64,000 bases of DNA from G963675935 sp963803125 (GTDB taxonomy: Bacteria > Planctomycetota > Planctomycetia > Pirellulales > Thermoguttaceae), in the NCBI GenBank assembly GCA_963803125.1, contig CAWDLR010000002.1, positions 310,001 through 374,000 of the forward strand, given 5' to 3'. Below the pieces are notes generated by a model. It saw only the letters and a program-made list of their open reading frames with translations. It had not been told where the DNA came from and made no database searches. Within the stretch, counting starts at the first letter, position 1; every line of letters begins with the position of its first letter. Below, piece by piece: positions 1 through 9,195 of the stretch. A program made the position numbers and the translations under genes.

Positions 1-642
1 CTCCTTTTCCAAGCTCTCGATCTGCTCGTCCCATACCTTCCATTGCGTCAATAGCAGGTCCATTTCCATGCGGTCGATCGGGCCGAGCGGTAGCTCAGCC
101 AGCCACTTTCGCGTGCGCTTGGTATCGAGTCCCTTGGCGGGCTGCTCTTGTTCGAGGTTGTGCTTCCGCAGCAGCGCCTTGATCCTGTTGATCGTCCGCG
201 TGCGGAGTTGGCCGATGCGTTTGCGGAATTCTGTAATCTGCCGGTCCTCGGCGTCCCGCGGGCTGGGCGGTTGAATGCGCTGCACCCCTTCGACCTTCAC
301 GCCCACCAGCAGCCGGTGGCGATTGACCCACAACAGGCCGCTGAGCTGATGGGCGTCGCGGCGGTCGGTTTTCCGCTTCGAGCGTTTCTCCGGCCGGATC
401 AGCACGGTTTCGCGGCAGCCGTATTCGTTCAACATCTTCAGCAGCCAATCATTGAATCCGCAAAGCTCGACGATGGAGACGAAACCGCCTTCTCTCTCCG
501 CTTGCCGCCGTAACTCGTCAAAAAATGCTCGCACGCGCTCCCACTCCGTAGACACCTGCCTTCGCAGCACCGCCTCCCCGGTCTCGTTGCGAACATTCAC
601 GGTCAACTGCTTGCGGTGCTGGTCGATTCCAAGGTATAACAT
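1..642 (-). CDS. IS110-family transposase, N-terminal part (cut by window edge)
   Basis: DEDD-type transposase/recombinase of the IS110 family; the first 214 codons are present and the frame is still open at base 1. Visible landmarks are the N-terminal LGIDQH segment (first acidic residue), VELCGFNDWLL (Glu) and the family-typical KTDRRDAHQL (two Asp), in the order expected of the RuvC-like domain. The C-terminal Tnp20 domain with the catalytic Ser would lie outside the window. The start is the ATG at 640-642, eight bases behind a perfect AGGAGG (651-656 on the plus strand); an overlapping ATG at 645-647 is in another frame. IS110 elements lack classical inverted repeats and often carry a guide (bridge) RNA next to the gene; the short leader here would be where to look. 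Family call is firm; the subgroup is not. Confidence 0.85.
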   Translation of the reverse strand, partial: MLYLGIDQHRKQLTVNVRNETGEAVLRRQVSTEWERVRAFFDELRRQAEREGGFVSIVELCGFNDWLLKMLNEYGCRETVLIRPEKRSKRKTDRRDAHQLSGLLWVNRHRLLVGVKVEGVQRIQPPSPRDAEDRQITEFRKRIGQLRTRTINRIKALLRKHNLEQEQPAKGLDTKRTRKWLAELPLGPIDRMEMDLLLTQWKVWDEQIESLEKE

Positions 643-647
643 CTCAT

Positions 648-712
648 GGTCCTCCTGTCGTGGTTTTGATGGGTACAAACACTGCCACATCGTTTATACC
701 ACCAGGAGGACC
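648..712 (-). promoter_or_regulatory. Inverted repeat that buries the transposase Shine-Dalgarno
   Basis: The ten bases GGTCCTCCTG (648-657) recur as the exact reverse complement CAGGAGGACC at 703-712. In a minus-strand transcript the upstream arm would pair with the arm that contains the AGGAGG ribosome-binding site, leaving a 45-base loop. The effect on translation is inferred; the complementarity is directly visible. Confidence 0.5.
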
Positions 713-729
713 GCTCTTTCATAGAATCA

Positions 730-855
730 GGTTCTTGAACCGGTGCGGCGTTGCCGCGAGAGGTCTTGGACGCCCCGTAAGGTCGTGCGAATGACCAAGG
801 AGATGCAGTTTTCTTTCGGCACCTCCTTGGCCTTCGGCCCACCGGTTCAAGAACC
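730..855. repeat. Palindromic intergenic element
   Basis: A perfect 16-bp inverted repeat, GGTTCTTGAACCGGTG at 730-745 and its complement at 840-855, encloses a second inverted pair, CCAAGGAG (795-802) and CTCCTTGG (823-830). The element fills much of the gap between the IS110 edge and the peptidase gene. The rest of 643-982 shows no convincing gene. It resembles the other dispersed palindromes of this window in layout but not in sequence. Confidence 0.6.
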
Positions 856-982
856 GGTGCCACCCAGCGTCCGGCGGTTGCACGCCGCCGGCCATTCTCG
901 TATCCTGACAATCTCTCAAACCGAATTGCCGAACTGTTCTCGGGTTGTTTCGCCGAGGCCGAAGTTCTTCGGAGCCGTTTCA

Positions 983-2272
983 ATGCTTGCCGCTTCCTGT
1001 TCTTCCCTCGATTCCGCGTGTCCTTGCCCCCAAGTTCTGCCGCTGCGGCAGCGGAGCGAGGTGATCCATCGGGTGTTGAAGCGGCGGCTGGAGACGGTGC
1101 TGCCGGCGGCGATGCGCGAGAGCGGCTTCGATATGTGGCTGGTGATCTGCCAGGAGGACAACTGGGATCCGATCCACGACACGTTTTGCCCGATGGACCC
1201 CTGGCGGCCGATCCTACAAATCCTCGTCTTCTTCGACCGCGGCCCGCAGCAGGGGGTCGAGCGACTCAATCTCTCGATGACGGACATGCAGGGCCTCTAC
1301 GCCACGCCCTGGCAAGGCAAGAACCACCCCGAGCAATGGGCCATGTTGCGGCAGATCGTCGCCGAGCGCAACCCAAAGCGAATCGGCGTCAACATCGGCC
1401 GCATCCAATGGGCCGCCGGCGGCTTGACCTACAACCTCTACCAGCAACTTGTCGAAACGCTGCCGCCGCCCTACGCCCAACGGCTCGATTCGGCCGAGGA
1501 GATGGTCGTTCATTGGGCGAGCGTGCTTTCGGACGACGAAATCGAGCTTTACGAGCACGTGGCCGAGGTGGCGAAGGGCCTGATCGCCGAAACGTACAGC
1601 CGCGCGGTGGTCGTGCCGGGCGTGACGACGTTGGACGATCTGGTTTGGCATTACTGGCAGCGGTGCAGCGATTTGGGGCTGCCGGTTTCGTTTCGGCCGT
1701 TCTTCTTTCGTTATCGCAGCGACGCGGCGACGGCCCAGTTCGGACCCGACGATCCCCTGCTTCGCCCCGGCGATTTCGTCCGCTGCGACGTGGGCATTCG
1801 CTACCTGCGGCTCTGTAGCGATCATCAGCAGTGGCTCTATCTGCTGCGGCCGGGCGAAACCGATGCGCCGGCGTTCGCCCACGAACTGCTGGCCGACGCC
1901 CATCGGCTGCAAGACGTGTTTATGAGTGAGTTTCGCGCCGGCCTGACGGGCAACCAACTGCTGGCGAACATACTGGCCCGCGCCCGGCGGGAGAACATCC
2001 CCGCGCCGAAGGTCTATTCCCATTCGCTCGGCCAGTTCCTGCACCAGCCCGGCCCGCTGATCGGGCTGCCGTGGGAGCAGGAGCGTTGCGAAGGGCGTGG
2101 CGACGTCGCGCTCCGTGACAACACCGCCTTCACCATGGAACTCTCCGTCGAAAAGCGCGTGCCCGAATGGGGCAAAGAGAACTTCCGCTTCGGCATCGAA
2201 GAAGACGTCCTATTCTCCGGCGGACGCTGCCGGCTCATTCACGGGCGGCAACAGGCGTTTTGCCTCTGCTGA
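983..2272 (+). CDS. M24 family metallopeptidase (Xaa-Pro aminopeptidase-like)
   Basis: Predicted cytoplasmic metallopeptidase of the creatinase/Xaa-Pro aminopeptidase fold, about 429 residues. The C-terminal half carries the pita-bread metal site in order: an Asp in FVRCDVGIRY, a second Asp in CSDHQQ, the His in HSLGQFLHQPGP, a Glu in FTMELSVE and a Glu in FGIEEDVLF. The N-terminal half (MRESGFDMWLV onward) is the creatinase-like domain. The frame stays open upstream to about 743, but that stretch is the palindromic repeat, so the ATG at 983 is preferred; an ATG further in (MRESGF) would remove part of the N-terminal domain. The next gene begins 14 bases downstream, suggesting co-transcription. 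Exact substrate is unknown. Confidence 0.8.
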   Translation: MLAASCSSLDSACPCPQVLPLRQRSEVIHRVLKRRLETVLPAAMRESGFDMWLVICQEDNWDPIHDTFCPMDPWRPILQILVFFDRGPQQGVERLNLSMTDMQGLYATPWQGKNHPEQWAMLRQIVAERNPKRIGVNIGRIQWAAGGLTYNLYQQLVETLPPPYAQRLDSAEEMVVHWASVLSDDEIELYEHVAEVAKGLIAETYSRAVVVPGVTTLDDLVWHYWQRCSDLGLPVSFRPFFFRYRSDAATAQFGPDDPLLRPGDFVRCDVGIRYLRLCSDHQQWLYLLRPGETDAPAFAHELLADAHRLQDVFMSEFRAGLTGNQLLANILARARRENIPAPKVYSHSLGQFLHQPGPLIGLPWEQERCEGRGDVALRDNTAFTMELSVEKRVPEWGKENFRFGIEEDVLFSGGRCRLIHGRQQAFCLC

Positions 2273-2286
2273 ACGGTGACGATCAA

Positions 2287-3457
2287 ATGGCGACTGACGG
2301 GGCCCCGGAAAAGGTCTGCTTTCTGCGTCGGCACGGCAGGGGTCTGCTTCGGCCGCTTCTCTGGCTTCTCACCTTCCTTCTTGCCAATGAGGCCGCGGCC
2401 GGGCAAATGGAATGGGTGCGGGTTTCCGCAGACGGGCGAGGCTTCGTACCGGAGAAGTCCCGGCGACCGTTCGTCCCTTGGGGATTCAACTACGACCACG
2501 ACCGACGCGGCCGCCTGCTTGAGGATTATTGGGAAGGGGAGTGGCCCAAGGTCGAGCGGGATTTCCGCGAAATGAAGAAGCTTGGGGCAAACATCGTGCG
2601 CGTCCATCTTCAATTTGCGAAGTTCATGAAAGGGCCGAAGGAGCCGAACGAGGCGGCCCTGAAGCAATACGCACGTCTGGTCGGGTTGGCGGAGAAGACG
2701 GGCCTGTATCTCGACGTGACCGGCCTCGGCGGTTACCACAAGAAAGATGTGCCGAAGTGGTATGACCGCCTGAGCGAGGAGGATCGCTGGGCGGCACAGG
2801 CCAGATTCTGGGCGGCGGTCGCCGACCGTCAGCGCCCGCAGTCCGGCCGTTTTCTGTTACGATCTGATGAACGAGCCGGTCGTGCCCGCGGGCGATCGGA
2901 AAGCTGGGGATTGGCTGGGGCCGGATTTTGCGGGAAGCTGTTTTGTGCAGTTCATCACTCTCTCGCAAGCCGGACGCTCCCGCCCCGACATCGCTCGTCA
3001 GTGGATTCAGCGGCTGTCGGTGGCGATTCACAAGCATGATCGCCGCCACCTGATTACCGTCGGGCTGGTCGATTGGAGCCTGGATCGCCCGGGGCTTTCG
3101 TCCGGGTTTGTGCCGGGCAAGATCGTTGGCGACCTCGATTTTCTCTGCGTTCATCTCTATCCCGAAACCGGCAAGGTGGCGGCCGCACTCGACACGCTGT
3201 CGAAGTTTGCCGTGGGAAAGCCGGTGGTCATCGAAGAGTCCTTCCCGCTGAGATGTACACTGCCGGAGTTCGAGCGATTCCTGGACCGGTCGAAGAAGAC
3301 CGCCACAGGTTGGATCGGGTTCTATTGGGGCAAAACCCCGGACGAATACCGGCCGCCGAAGACGATCGCGGATGCGATGACGTTGGGATGGCTGGAGCTG
3401 TTTCAGAAAAAAGCGGAGCAATATAAGTCCGGCCCGCTCCCGCAACCGGCTCGCTAG
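2287..3457 (+). pseudogene. GH5-like secreted glycoside hydrolase, frameshifted
   Basis: Cellulase-superfamily (TIM-barrel) hydrolase split over two frames. The first frame (from ATG 2287) gives a signal-like N-terminus with the hydrophobic run LLRPLLWLLTFLL and the barrel start GFNYDHD...GANIVRVHL. After about 2825-2845 the homology continues in the +1 frame with SPAVFCYDLMNEP, which contains the acid/base Glu of the NEP motif; the candidate nucleophile Glu is in PVVIEES near 3230. One gained or two lost bases would explain the break. Without the shift the product would be about 390 residues. Either an assembly error or a recent inactivation; the downstream part remains well conserved. Ends four bases into the convergent neighbour. 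Confidence 0.7.
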
Positions 3458-4398
3458 ACGCGGTCGAAGGCTTTGCGCAACACCACCAGGCTCTTCGGCA
3501 CGGCGGTCTTGGCGTCTTCCTTGCCTTCGTATTCGAGCGAGATAAAGCCGCGGTAGTTCACCTTGCGGAGGATCGCGGCGATGCGGTCGTAGTCCAGGTC
3601 GAGCGTGTACCAGACGCCGCCGCCGTAGTAGGTCTTGGCGTGGACGTGCGTCGCCCGCGGCGCGATCGCCGCGAGTTTGTCGTACGGGTCTTCGAGGAAA
3701 TTGCCGGTGTCGAGCGTCACGCCCAGCCAGGGCGACTTGATCGCATCGACGATTCGCAGCAGGCCGGCCGGCGTGCGGGCAAGGCCCCAGTGGTTTTCCA
3801 GGCTGAGAACGACGCCGCATTTCTCGGCTGCCGGCAGGCATTTCTCGATGCAGTCGATCACCCAGGGAAAGGCGTCTTCATCGCTGTAGCCCGGCAGGGG
3901 CGCTTCGATGCCGCGGTTCTTCATCAGCTCGTCAAAATCCTTGGCGGTGCCCCAGTGGCCGGTGTTGATGCGCACGTTGGGAATGCCGAGGGCGTAGGCG
4001 ATCTCGGCGCTGGCGATCGTAGTGTCGATGCCCGCTTTGCGCTTCTCCGGCTGCGGCGACATGAAGCTCTGATGGGTGGAGAGGCTGCACAGCGACAGAC
4101 CGCTGAGAAACGCCCGGCGTTTCAGCCGGCGGAGGTAAGCCGGCTGCTTGCTGTGCATCTGTTGTTCGAGGACTTCGACGGCGTCGAAGCCCATCTCGCC
4201 GGCCGCAATGATGCAGTCTTCCACCTCGACGAGCTTCTCTTCAAAATGCCAGAAAGAGTAGGTGGAGACGCCGATGAGATTGCCTCGGCCCGAAGCCGGC
4301 TTGTCGGCGGCGGGCTGTGCGGACGACTGCGCGGCGGCGGAAGTGGCCCCCAATCCCAAAACCGCGGCGGAACCCAGGAGAAAGTTGCGGCGATCCAT
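3454..4398 (-). CDS. Tat-exported sugar phosphate isomerase/epimerase-like protein
   Basis: Xylose-isomerase-like TIM barrel (AP endonuclease family 2), 314 residues. The chosen ATG (4398) gives a twin-arginine signal, MDRRNFLLGSAAVLG, followed by an Ala-rich cleavage region; a longer frame begins at 4422 but places the RR motif too far in. Metal-site landmarks appear in order: SLENHWG (Glu), TLDTGNF (Asp), THVHAKTYY (His) and SLEYEGKED (Glu). Such Tat-linked isomerase/epimerases are common in planctomycetes, where they are thought to act on sugars in the periplasm; the substrate cannot be told. It faces the broken GH5-like gene tail to tail with a 4-base overlap. Confidence 0.85.
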   Translation of the reverse strand: MDRRNFLLGSAAVLGLGATSAAAQSSAQPAADKPASGRGNLIGVSTYSFWHFEEKLVEVEDCIIAAGEMGFDAVEVLEQQMHSKQPAYLRRLKRRAFLSGLSLCSLSTHQSFMSPQPEKRKAGIDTTIASAEIAYALGIPNVRINTGHWGTAKDFDELMKNRGIEAPLPGYSDEDAFPWVIDCIEKCLPAAEKCGVVLSLENHWGLARTPAGLLRIVDAIKSPWLGVTLDTGNFLEDPYDKLAAIAPRATHVHAKTYYGGGVWYTLDLDYDRIAAILRKVNYRGFISLEYEGKEDAKTAVPKSLVVLRKAFDRV

Positions 4399-4560
4399 AA
4401 TAGTTTTGACCCCCGATCGCAATGGCAGGAGAGACGCTGGCGAAAGAACACGACGGCGTTCATTCTACCAGTTGTGCCATCTTGCTGGTATAATCATCGC
4501 GACAGGCTGCCACCCCCCTTCCCACCGGCATCCCGCCTTGAGGGACCGCGATGAAGCGCC

Positions 4561-7500
4561 TTGTTCCACTGCTGGTACGCCGATCAAGAAGCCCTCGCCG
4601 AGCAGAAACGCCCCCCGATTGCAATCGGGGGGCTTTCCCACGTGGCAGGAATCTCCTCCGAGGCGTGCTCAGCGACTTGTACTCTCGTTCTCGCCGCTAG
4701 CGGGCGAGTGGCTTCTGCCGCCGAATCGCAGGGGTTTGACGTTGAATCGGCGAATCTCCGCGTCGGTCTTTCCGCGGACGGCAGAATCGAGTCGTTGAAG
4801 TTTGCCGGCGACGCCGCCGAGCGGCCGTGGACGGCGGAAACGACGCTGGCGGGCTGCCGCCAAGAACCGGAGGTCCGCGCGGCGCGGCTTCCCGCCGGCG
4901 GCGTGCAGTTCACGAAGACGTTCGTTCAAGACAAGACGCAGCGGCGAGCCCTGGTGGTGGAGCGGTTTCTGCCGAAGAAAGACAGCATTCGCTGGGAGTG
5001 CGAGGTTCGGGGCGACGCAGCGCCGTGGAGCACGCCGCTGGAGACGCGGCTGCACTGCGGCGACGCGGAGCAGACTCGCTTCTGGACCACCTGGGGCGAC
5101 CGCCGACCGGCAGGCGACGGCTGGAGCGATCCGCTGCGGCCGGCCCCCTGGTCGAAGCGACTCTTCTTCTACGGCGGCAGGTATCCGGAAAAGGACAGAA
5201 ACGCCTTCTCTGTCCCGTTGGCTTGCGTCTTGGATGCGAAGCAGGACGTGGGACTGAGCGTAGTCCTCTCGCCCGAGGACCTGATTCTCGACCTGAAGAT
5301 GGAGACCGACGGCGACGGCGGCCTGACATTTCGCCGGGCGAATCACCGCATCAGCGGCAAGAATGCCGTGCGTTTCGCGTTGGATCTGGTCGCGCATCCG
5401 GCCGACTGGCGGAGCGGGCTGGGGTGGATGGCCCGGCGCTGTCCGGCGTATTTCGATCCGCCGAATCCGGCCGTGGCGCAGATGGCCGGCTGCGGGGCGT
5501 ATTCGAGCCATGCCGAGATCCATGAGCCCGAGCGGCTGATGCAGATGGCCTTCCGCGTCAATTGGAAAGCCAGTTTCGATTTCCCCTACATGGGCATGTT
5601 CATTCCGCCGGTCACGTCGGATAGCGAGGAGTGGACCGACTTCAAGCGTCAGAAGACGTCGATCGCCAAGATGCGGGCGCACTCGCAGGCGATGCGGCGG
5701 ATGGGCTTCTTCGTGCTGAATTACTTCAATATCACGGAGTGCGGCAACTACGCCCACTATCCGCCGCCGCCGCGAAAGGCCGCCCGTGACGCCGATTTAT
5801 GGAGGACCTCCGACGATTTCCTCTTCTACGCGATGCGCGATGCAATCCTGCCGGGCGGCGACGGCAAGCCGATGGATACGACGTGGGAAGGGGGCGTCGC
5901 CATGGATCCCGGTGAGAAGGTCTACCAGCAGCACCTTCTCGAACAAGCGAAACGCCATATTGACCGCATCCCGGAAAGCTCCGGCATCTGCATCGACCGC
6001 TTGGACTGGACCTGGCGTTACAACCGGCTACGCGACGACGGCGTAACCTGGCTCAACGGCAAGCCGGCCCGCGCGCTCGTCGTCTCCTGGCACTCGGCGA
6101 TGAACCGGCTCGGACCGCTGATGCACAACGCCGGCAAGGTGATTTACGCCAATCCGCTCTGCTGTCGGCTCGATCTGCTCCGTCATTTCGACGGCATCTA
6201 CGACGAAGTGGGCGATCAGCCGTGCAGCGTCAATCTCAGCGGGCTGGTGGCCATCGACAAACCGGTGATGGAGTGGACATCCGTGGCAGAGAACGTCCGC
6301 AAAGACCCCGATGGCTACTTCCAGCGACATCTCCACATGGGAGCGTTCCTGACCGTGCCGTTGCCGGGCAACGACCATACGCTTCTGCCGGATCCCGAGA
6401 TCGAGCAGCATTACCTCGACTATGGCCCGCTGTTGGATGCGCTCCGCGGCAAGCGCTGGCTGTTGCTGCCGCACGTCGTCCGCGTGGACGGCGACAAGGC
6501 GCTGGCCAACGTATTCGAGGTTCCCGGCGGCTACGTGGTTCCCGTCACCTTCGGCGGAGGTGAGCCGACGGCGGAAGTAATCCTGCGAGGTTTGCCGCGG
6601 CTGCCGGGGCAACAGGGCTTTCGCGCCGAAGTGCTTCAACCGGGCGAGGCGCGTGCAAGCACCGTGGCAGTTGCCGAAGAGGAGGGCACGCTGCGGATTG
6701 CCGTGCCCTTGAAATGCGGCTGCGCGATGTTGCTGTTGCAGCATACCTGGATGGAACCGCGCACCGCTTACTTCTACGATTTGGCGAAGGTCGAACTGGG
6801 CTCGACGCTGGCCGGCGCCGGGCTGCACTACACGCTCGACGGCGGCGAGCCGACCGCCCAGTCGCCGCTCTATTCCGCCCCGATTGAACTGCGCAAGACT
6901 ACCGTGGTGCGAGCGGCCGCTTTCCACGGGACGCAGCAGATCGGGACCACGCTCGAGCGCGAGTACGTGAAAGTGCCGCCGGCAGCGCCGCAGATTTTGC
7001 CCGCCGGCGGCTATTTCGACGATCGCCTGGAGGTCGTTCTCAACTCGCCACGACCTGTGGCGGGCGCGTCGATCCGTTATACGCTCGACGGCACAGAGCC
7101 GCGCGAGGATTCGCCGCGGTATGTGGGTCCGATGCAAATCGAACGCTCGGTGCGTGTGCGGGCGGTGCGGTTCGTGCCGGGGGCCGCCAGCCTGCCGACG
7201 CTCGTGGAGTTCCGCCGCCGCGGGCCGAAACCGCCCAAGCCCGACGTCCCCTTGGGCGATCTTACTCCGCTAACGGCCACGGTCGGTTGGGGCGGCCATC
7301 CGCGCAAAGACCGCTCGATCGGCGACAACCCATTGAGCCTGGGCGGGAAAAGCTACAAACACGGCATCGGCGTCGCCGCAGACTCCGAGTTGGCCTACGC
7401 CATCAAGCCGCAGTACGCCCGCTTCGTGGCCGTGATTGGAGTCGACGACGCCATGCGACAATATCACCAGGGCACGGTCGTTTTCGAAATCCAACTCGAC

Positions 7501-7674
7501 GGACGGCCCGTCTTTAGCACCTTTGTGATGCGGCCCGGCGATTACACTTATGTCGATCTGCCCCTCCCCGCCGGAAGCCGAGCGATTCGCCTGCTGGCCC
7601 TCAGCAGCGGCGACGGCATCGACTGCGATCACGGCGATTGGGCCGAAGCCGGTTTTGTCAAAAAAGCAGAATAG
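4561..7674 (+). CDS. Large secreted carbohydrate-active protein with two CHB_HEX_C and one NPCBM domain
   Basis: About 1,037 residues from the first in-frame ATG. Residues 60-700 form an unrecognised, probably catalytic region with segments such as GICIDRLDWTW. Two chitobiase/beta-hexosaminidase C-terminal-type modules follow (YTLDGGEPTAQSPLY near 757 and YTLDGTEPREDSPRY near 840). The C-terminus (about 898-1037) is an NPCBM/NEW2 carbohydrate-binding module with KHGIGVAADSEL and a final DWAEAGF. The start is doubtful: the first 40 codons span a perfect palindrome, the best hydrophobic signal segment (TLVLAASGRVASAA) lies after GTG 4642, and a typical signal start MKRLVPLLV sits at 4551 in another frame. 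Function is inferred as polysaccharide degradation outside the cytoplasm. Confidence 0.75.
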   Translation: MFHCWYADQEALAEQKRPPIAIGGLSHVAGISSEACSATCTLVLAASGRVASAAESQGFDVESANLRVGLSADGRIESLKFAGDAAERPWTAETTLAGCRQEPEVRAARLPAGGVQFTKTFVQDKTQRRALVVERFLPKKDSIRWECEVRGDAAPWSTPLETRLHCGDAEQTRFWTTWGDRRPAGDGWSDPLRPAPWSKRLFFYGGRYPEKDRNAFSVPLACVLDAKQDVGLSVVLSPEDLILDLKMETDGDGGLTFRRANHRISGKNAVRFALDLVAHPADWRSGLGWMARRCPAYFDPPNPAVAQMAGCGAYSSHAEIHEPERLMQMAFRVNWKASFDFPYMGMFIPPVTSDSEEWTDFKRQKTSIAKMRAHSQAMRRMGFFVLNYFNITECGNYAHYPPPPRKAARDADLWRTSDDFLFYAMRDAILPGGDGKPMDTTWEGGVAMDPGEKVYQQHLLEQAKRHIDRIPESSGICIDRLDWTWRYNRLRDDGVTWLNGKPARALVVSWHSAMNRLGPLMHNAGKVIYANPLCCRLDLLRHFDGIYDEVGDQPCSVNLSGLVAIDKPVMEWTSVAENVRKDPDGYFQRHLHMGAFLTVPLPGNDHTLLPDPEIEQHYLDYGPLLDALRGKRWLLLPHVVRVDGDKALANVFEVPGGYVVPVTFGGGEPTAEVILRGLPRLPGQQGFRAEVLQPGEARASTVAVAEEEGTLRIAVPLKCGCAMLLLQHTWMEPRTAYFYDLAKVELGSTLAGAGLHYTLDGGEPTAQSPLYSAPIELRKTTVVRAAAFHGTQQIGTTLEREYVKVPPAAPQILPAGGYFDDRLEVVLNSPRPVAGASIRYTLDGTEPREDSPRYVGPMQIERSVRVRAVRFVPGAASLPTLVEFRRRGPKPPKPDVPLGDLTPLTATVGWGGHPRKDRSIGDNPLSLGGKSYKHGIGVAADSELAYAIKPQYARFVAVIGVDDAMRQYHQGTVVFEIQLDGRPVFSTFVMRPGDYTYVDLPLPAGSRAIRLLALSSGDGIDCDHGDWAEAGFVKKAE
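4610..4633. repeat. Perfect 24-bp palindrome at the gene start
   Basis: The bases GCCCCCCGATTG (4610-4621) are followed directly by their exact reverse complement (4622-4633). The palindrome sits between a plausible signal-peptide start at 4551 and the mature part of the secreted hydrolase, and may have displaced the reading frame there. Confidence 0.7.
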
Positions 7675-9031
7675 AAGAATGACTTGCCGCGGTTATGTCG
7701 CTCGCACTGTTCCCTTTGCTATAAGCGCGTCGGCGAGTCGCTCGTATTGGGCCGGATGGTTGTAGGCGTGCGCAGACGCGGAGGAGCGTCCTGGGGGCGG
7801 CGGGCCAGAAATACGCAGGAGCCTCGATCTTGAACTCGGCGAACAACTCGTTGTTCAGCCGCCACTCTTCGATGGGCTGCGGCTCTCCCTGCGCGTCAAA
7901 GGCCGCCGGGTTGTCGGGCAGGTGCACTGCCGCCATCGAGCCGAGCATCGACTCGATGCCGACCGGCAGGAGCCCCAGCCGTTGGCAGAGAATCCGCTGT
8001 GCGGCGATCGCCAACTCGTGGTTGCGGCGCATCAGGGCCTGCAATCCGCCCGGCAGCAGGCCGTCGAGGAAGCGAATGCAGTCGCCGACGCACATCCAGG
8101 GGGTCGGATCGAGCGTGCCCGGCCAATCGAAGCCGTCTTGGAACGGCGAATAGCCCGGCCGCGGCTTGTTCCAGCCGTGGCTGATGATCGTCGGCTGAAT
8201 ACCAAGGCAACCGCCGGCAGCGCGAGGGGGACGGAGGAGGTTGTCGCCAAAACGCTGTCCATTTTGCAGGGCTTCTTCGACAACCTCCTCCGTCCCCTTA
8301 CGGACGCCCTGCTGGCGGTCGCGGCGAACGTGCAGGAATCCCACGGCCTTGGGGGCGCAGAGCCACTTGTGACAATTGCCGGTGTAATACGCCGCGCCGA
8401 GACGAGCGAGGTTCAGCGGGACCATCGCCGGGCCGTGGGCGCCGTCGACGAGCGTATCGATGCCGCGGCGGTCCAGCTCGCGGACGATCTCCTCGATGGG
8501 AAGGACCAGCGCCGTCGGGCTGGTGATGTGGTCGATCATCGCCAGCCGCGTCCGCGGGCTGACCCGCTCCAAAATCCCGTTGATCACCTGTTGCGGCGAG
8601 CGGATCGGCAGCGGCAGATCGGCCTGCACCACCGCCGCGCCCGTGCGGCCGGCGACGTAGCGAATCACGTTGCGGCAGGCGTTGTAGTCGTGGGTGGTGA
8701 CGAGGATCTCGTTGCCGGGGTGAAAATCGAGCGAGCGGACGACGCTGTTGACGCCCGCGGTGGCGTTCTGCACGAAAACAACGTCGGCCGCGTCGGCCCC
8801 GATCAGCCGCGCCAGCGAATTGCGCGACTCGTCGACCAGCGCCGGCATCTTCCGCACGAGGAAATCGACCGGCTCGCGCTCCATTTCCAGCCGCAGTTCG
8901 CGCTGCCGTTCGAGCACAACCCGCGGGCAGGCCCCGAACGAGCCGTGATTGAGGAACGTAACCGCTGGATCGAGCGCCCAGGCATCGGGTTGGATGGCGG
9001 ATAAATGAGGCAAATCAGGGGTGCTTAACAT
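7658..9031 (-). CDS. Class V aminotransferase / isopenicillin N epimerase-like, C-terminus frameshifted
   Basis: PLP-dependent fold-type I enzyme. The N-terminus shows FLNHGSFGACP, then FVQNATAGVNSVVRS (cofactor phosphate region), VDGAHGPAM (Asp to pyridine N) and GNCHKWLCAPK with the Schiff-base Lys. Two oddities exist. First, about 35 residues between RRDRQQG and IQPTIISHGWN are encoded by a palindromic insert (8226-8296 and flanks). Second, after LLRV near 7765 the frame is wrong: the neighbouring frame reads AYNHPAQYERLADAL, the ending expected in this family, and would stop at 7693 instead of running 17 bases into the adjacent gene. The physiological substrate is unknown. Confidence 0.8.
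   Translation of the reverse strand: MLSTPDLPHLSAIQPDAWALDPAVTFLNHGSFGACPRVVLERQRELRLEMEREPVDFLVRKMPALVDESRNSLARLIGADAADVVFVQNATAGVNSVVRSLDFHPGNEILVTTHDYNACRNVIRYVAGRTGAAVVQADLPLPIRSPQQVINGILERVSPRTRLAMIDHITSPTALVLPIEEIVRELDRRGIDTLVDGAHGPAMVPLNLARLGAAYYTGNCHKWLCAPKAVGFLHVRRDRQQGVRKGTEEVVEEALQNGQRFGDNLLRPPRAAGGCLGIQPTIISHGWNKPRPGYSPFQDGFDWPGTLDPTPWMCVGDCIRFLDGLLPGGLQALMRRNHELAIAAQRILCQRLGLLPVGIESMLGSMAAVHLPDNPAAFDAQGEPQPIEEWRLNNELFAEFKIEAPAYFWPAAPRTLLRVCARLQPSGPIRATRRRAYSKGNSASDITAASHSSILLF
8226..8296. repeat. Palindromic element inserted in frame in the aminotransferase gene
   Basis: A perfect 20-bp inverted repeat: GGGGACGGAGGAGGTTGTCG at 8226-8245 and its complement at 8277-8296, separated by 31 bases. 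With flanking bases it adds about 35 codons between two segments that are normally contiguous in this enzyme family, and it introduces no stop codon. Confidence 0.75.
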
Positions 9032-9066
9032 GGTCGGGGGATAGAAGACAGTGGGTCAGGTTAACG

Positions 9067-9195
9067 AATGCAAAATGAAAAATGCAAAGTGCAAAGTGCA
9101 AAATGAAAGCCCAGATAGAGCCCTCCTGGTTCCCACGCGAAGCGTGGGAACCAGGTGATTTTGCATTTTGCACTTTGCATTTTTCATTTTGCATT
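9067..9195. repeat. Nested palindromic intergenic repeat
   Basis: A 29-bp perfect inverted repeat (9067-9095 and 9167-9195), made of short AATGCAAA / AAAATGA units, encloses a second palindrome with 14-bp arms (9125-9138 and 9142-9155) of the GTTCCCACGC-GCGTGGGAAC type. The inner motif recurs twice near 14.8 kb. The outer arm overlaps the 3' end of mutS. Confidence 0.8.
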
